NCBI RefSeq assembly: GCF_963678635.1
Contig: NC_087063.1
Span: 63,347,290 to 63,411,289 of the forward strand
Source of the DNA: Symsagittifera roscoffensis
Taxonomy: Eukaryota; Xenacoelomorpha; Acoela; Convolutidae
DNA length: 64,000 bases
Direction: 5' to 3'
Both the position numbers and the translations under genes were made by a program. Of the stretch, positions 62,161 to 64,000 are shown in pieces. The notes beneath the pieces are model-generated. The model was not told where the DNA came from. It saw nothing but the letters and a program-made list of their open reading frames with translations, and did not search any database. Numbering within the stretch: position 1 is the stretch's first letter; the number at the start of each line of letters is the position of its first letter.

Positions 62161-63100
62161 AGAGCATGAAACTTTTTATTGCCAAAATCAACAACGATTT
62201 AGTACAAATCAACAAAAGATATTGGAATATTGATCAACCAGATCCTACTTATTTTTCAGATCTTTTTGAAGCAAATGCACGAAATGAACAAATACGACAA
62301 ACAAGACAAACCTTAGCATCAAATAAACAAAAGTATAATGATAAATTTCAATCACAAAATACAATAAATAACTAAATTAATCAACCAACTCAAATGCAAA
62401 ATGAAATCCCACTACCATGTTATTTACAACAACATAAAATTACAAAAACACAACTTACAAACTTTTTTCAATTACCAAATGCCGCAGAATCACTACAAAT
62501 GACTATGAATCACTACTTTATGGGTGGATCTTCTATATCTTCTAATAAACAACTAAACCACTTCTTATATTCGCAGTAACAGATCTTGAATTATCAGTAG
62601 AAGATTATTTAAACGCATTCACAGCTAATTTATTTTTAAATATAAGACGTGAACTAGTAAATACGCCACTTCATCAAAATTGGATACATAGATGCACAGC
62701 CCTAATCCAAATCACACTTGATGGCGCAGCCCAAACACAGTTTTCAGTTTGACCTACAGATTATAAATCAGACTGGAATAAATTTACACAAAAAATTTCA
62801 AGAACGTTCGACTCTGAGAGAAATAAAAAACATCAAAGAAGTCTAAGCAACGAAATTCGTATACTCCCTAATGAAACAATTAAACAACTTGAAGTAAGAA
62901 CCAAAACATTAGAAAGAAAAGCATCTTCCTTTAATACGCATGATAATAAAAACACAAAAATGAAAGAAAACTTGATGATGAATCTAAAAACACAATTACG
63001 AAAAATAGCGACAAAAAAGAGAGCATCGCATTCATTTTTAATTTGAGAACCTGATATAGATTTCCGAAAAATAGTAGACAAACTAGAACAAACTGAAATC
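62161..63100 (+). pseudogene. gag2 capsid remnant (right plus-strand copy)
   Basis: A longer linker than in the recent copy (62,166-62,375, open), then capsid: PNAAESLQMTMN, LSVEDYLNAFTANLF, HRCTALIQITLDGAAQ, LPNETIKQLEVR. The linker to the nucleocapsid stays in one frame here (KMKENLMMNLKTQLRK), because one base is missing relative to the recent copy. A TGA interrupts at about 63,045. Confidence 0.7.
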
Positions 63101-63660
63101 ACAATGAAACTTGAAGAAACAGAAAATCTTAAACTACAATACGTTAATAGAATCGAAACAAATACCACACAAATAAACAACATACACAATTCAGATGTAG
63201 ACCTGACTGAAAAGATCACAGAAATTTTGAACATATATGAGAAAAATCCCAATTTCAAAGGTAAACCATCTTTCAAGAAATGGCGTAATTATTGTCGATG
63301 TACGGACATAGCATTGCTGAATGTAGGCAAAAACAACAAAATAACCAAAATAAACCACAAAAGTACAAGGAACCAAACAAATCATTCAACCAATACATGA
63401 AAAAGGATCAAAATTTACCAAACAAAAATGTACATTGTAAAAACAGCTCTGGTAAAACACTCCCAAATAATTGAAATTACTCAAGAAACCAATCACCCTA
63501 TAACTCTAATTATAGAGGTAGATCACCAGAACAAAGAAACTCACGAAATTTCCCACAAAACAGATATAGTCGATCAAATAGCCAAAATAACCAGTATAGA
63601 AACAACTATTCACGATCAAATTCAAACAGAAGAGAGTTTTTGGATACCACTTCCCATTCA
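63101..63660 (+). pseudogene. Nucleocapsid remnant (right plus-strand copy)
   Basis: 63,104-63,400 reads MKLEETENLKLQYVNRIETN, then EKITEILNIYEKNPNFKGKP and KKWRNYC: the first knuckle Cys is replaced by Arg. A frame change near 63,300 leads to GHSIAECRQKQQ (63,292-63,474). The basic tail is frameshifted again. Confidence 0.7.
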
Positions 63661-63674
63661 AATTCTAGAAAAAG

Positions 63675-64000
63675 ACACTATGAAACTGGAAGAAACAAAA
63701 AATTTAAAATTGCAATAGGTAAACAACATCCATACAACTACTTCGCGAATAAACAACATTCATGACTCCGACACTGAACTAGCTGAAAAAAAAACACTCA
63801 AATAATAAATATCTACGAGAAAAACCCAAATACCAAGGGCAAACCATCATTCAAACAAGGGTGTAACTATTGCCGTAGATATAGACATAGCATTGTCGAA
63901 TGTAGACAAAAACAACAAGAAAATCAGAACAAACCATAGAAAAATAGAAAACCAATAAATCCTTTTATCAGTACATGAAAAAAGACCAAAAATTACCAAA
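63675..64000 (+). repeat. Partial duplication of the nucleocapsid, running off the window
   Basis: Restarts at TATGAAACTGGAAGAAACA (63,678) about 575 bases after the first occurrence at 63,103, through a second knuckle (CNYCRRYRHSIVEC, all four ligands retained) to the window end. The duplicates are clearly diverged from each other. Confidence 0.65.

Noticed and set aside
1-64000. tRNA or rRNA genes
   Set aside because: No cloverleaf with conserved A/B boxes or rRNA landmark was seen by eye; the only tRNA-related sequence is the primer-binding site.

Overview
The window is a dense pile-up of eukaryotic mobile DNA, strongly AT-rich, with one 200-base assembly gap. I see no bacterial operon, rRNA, tRNA or CRISPR array. 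Ty3/gypsy-type Gag-Pol, an envelope-like gene, spliceosomal-type signals and MITE-like inverted repeats point to an animal genome, most likely an invertebrate. I cannot name the species. Almost everything belongs to one family of long terminal repeat (LTR) retroelements, here called element E, present as one recent but inactivated copy and many older fragments on both strands.

The recent copy of E occupies about 34,967-59,955 on the minus strand. In transcription order it has: an LTR with a TATA-like box and a perfect 13-bp hairpin; a primer-binding site (PBS); a small leader ORF (ORFa, 77 aa); an untranslated leader with repeated ATCCAAGG/CCTTGATGATC hairpins; a small basic ORF (ORFb, 74 aa); gag1; gag2 (capsid); a CCHC nucleocapsid plus DSG protease; reverse transcriptase (RT); RNase H; and integrase (IN) with a GPY-type tail. 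Then come two tiny hydrophobic ORFs (TMa, TMb) with an ATGA overlap, a Ser/Pro-rich frame of 355 codons with no ATG (S/P ORF), an 866-aa envelope-like glycoprotein, and a 602-aa protein of unknown function (ORF602). A segment of about 8 kb, from mid-capsid to mid-S/P, is tandemly duplicated: copy A 40,055-47,935 and copy B 47,938-56,044. Both copies carry in-frame stops, so the pol genes are broken or would need recoding.

1-20,624 is mostly minus-strand wreckage of E: LTR-leader-gag pieces in tandem duplications (2.62 kb near 1-4,700; 3.32 kb near 9,200-15,190). It is interleaved with a MITE cluster (7,134-8,085), a second repeat family R2 that includes a large palindrome (14,391-16,270) and carries a coiled-coil-like coding scrap, and a decayed gag of another retroelement (16,335-17,210). 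After the gap, 20,825-31,985 is an old plus-strand copy of E whose nucleocapsid-protease-integrase part is duplicated in tandem. It still shows remnants of TMa, the S/P ORF and env in the same order. 31,986-32,984 has no recognised repeat and one exon-like ORF. 32,985-34,255 is another plus-strand LTR-PBS-ORFa-leader piece. 59,968-64,000 is a plus-strand copy truncated in its leader, lying head-to-head with the recent copy.

As a system, E has the layout of a complex, envelope-bearing retroelement: the usual Gag-Pol set plus two conserved small ORFs before gag, and four further frames after integrase, of which only env looks familiar. The order is reproduced in diverged copies on the opposite strand, so the extra frames belong to the family and are not chance ORFs. 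ORF602 is the exception: I found no second copy of it.
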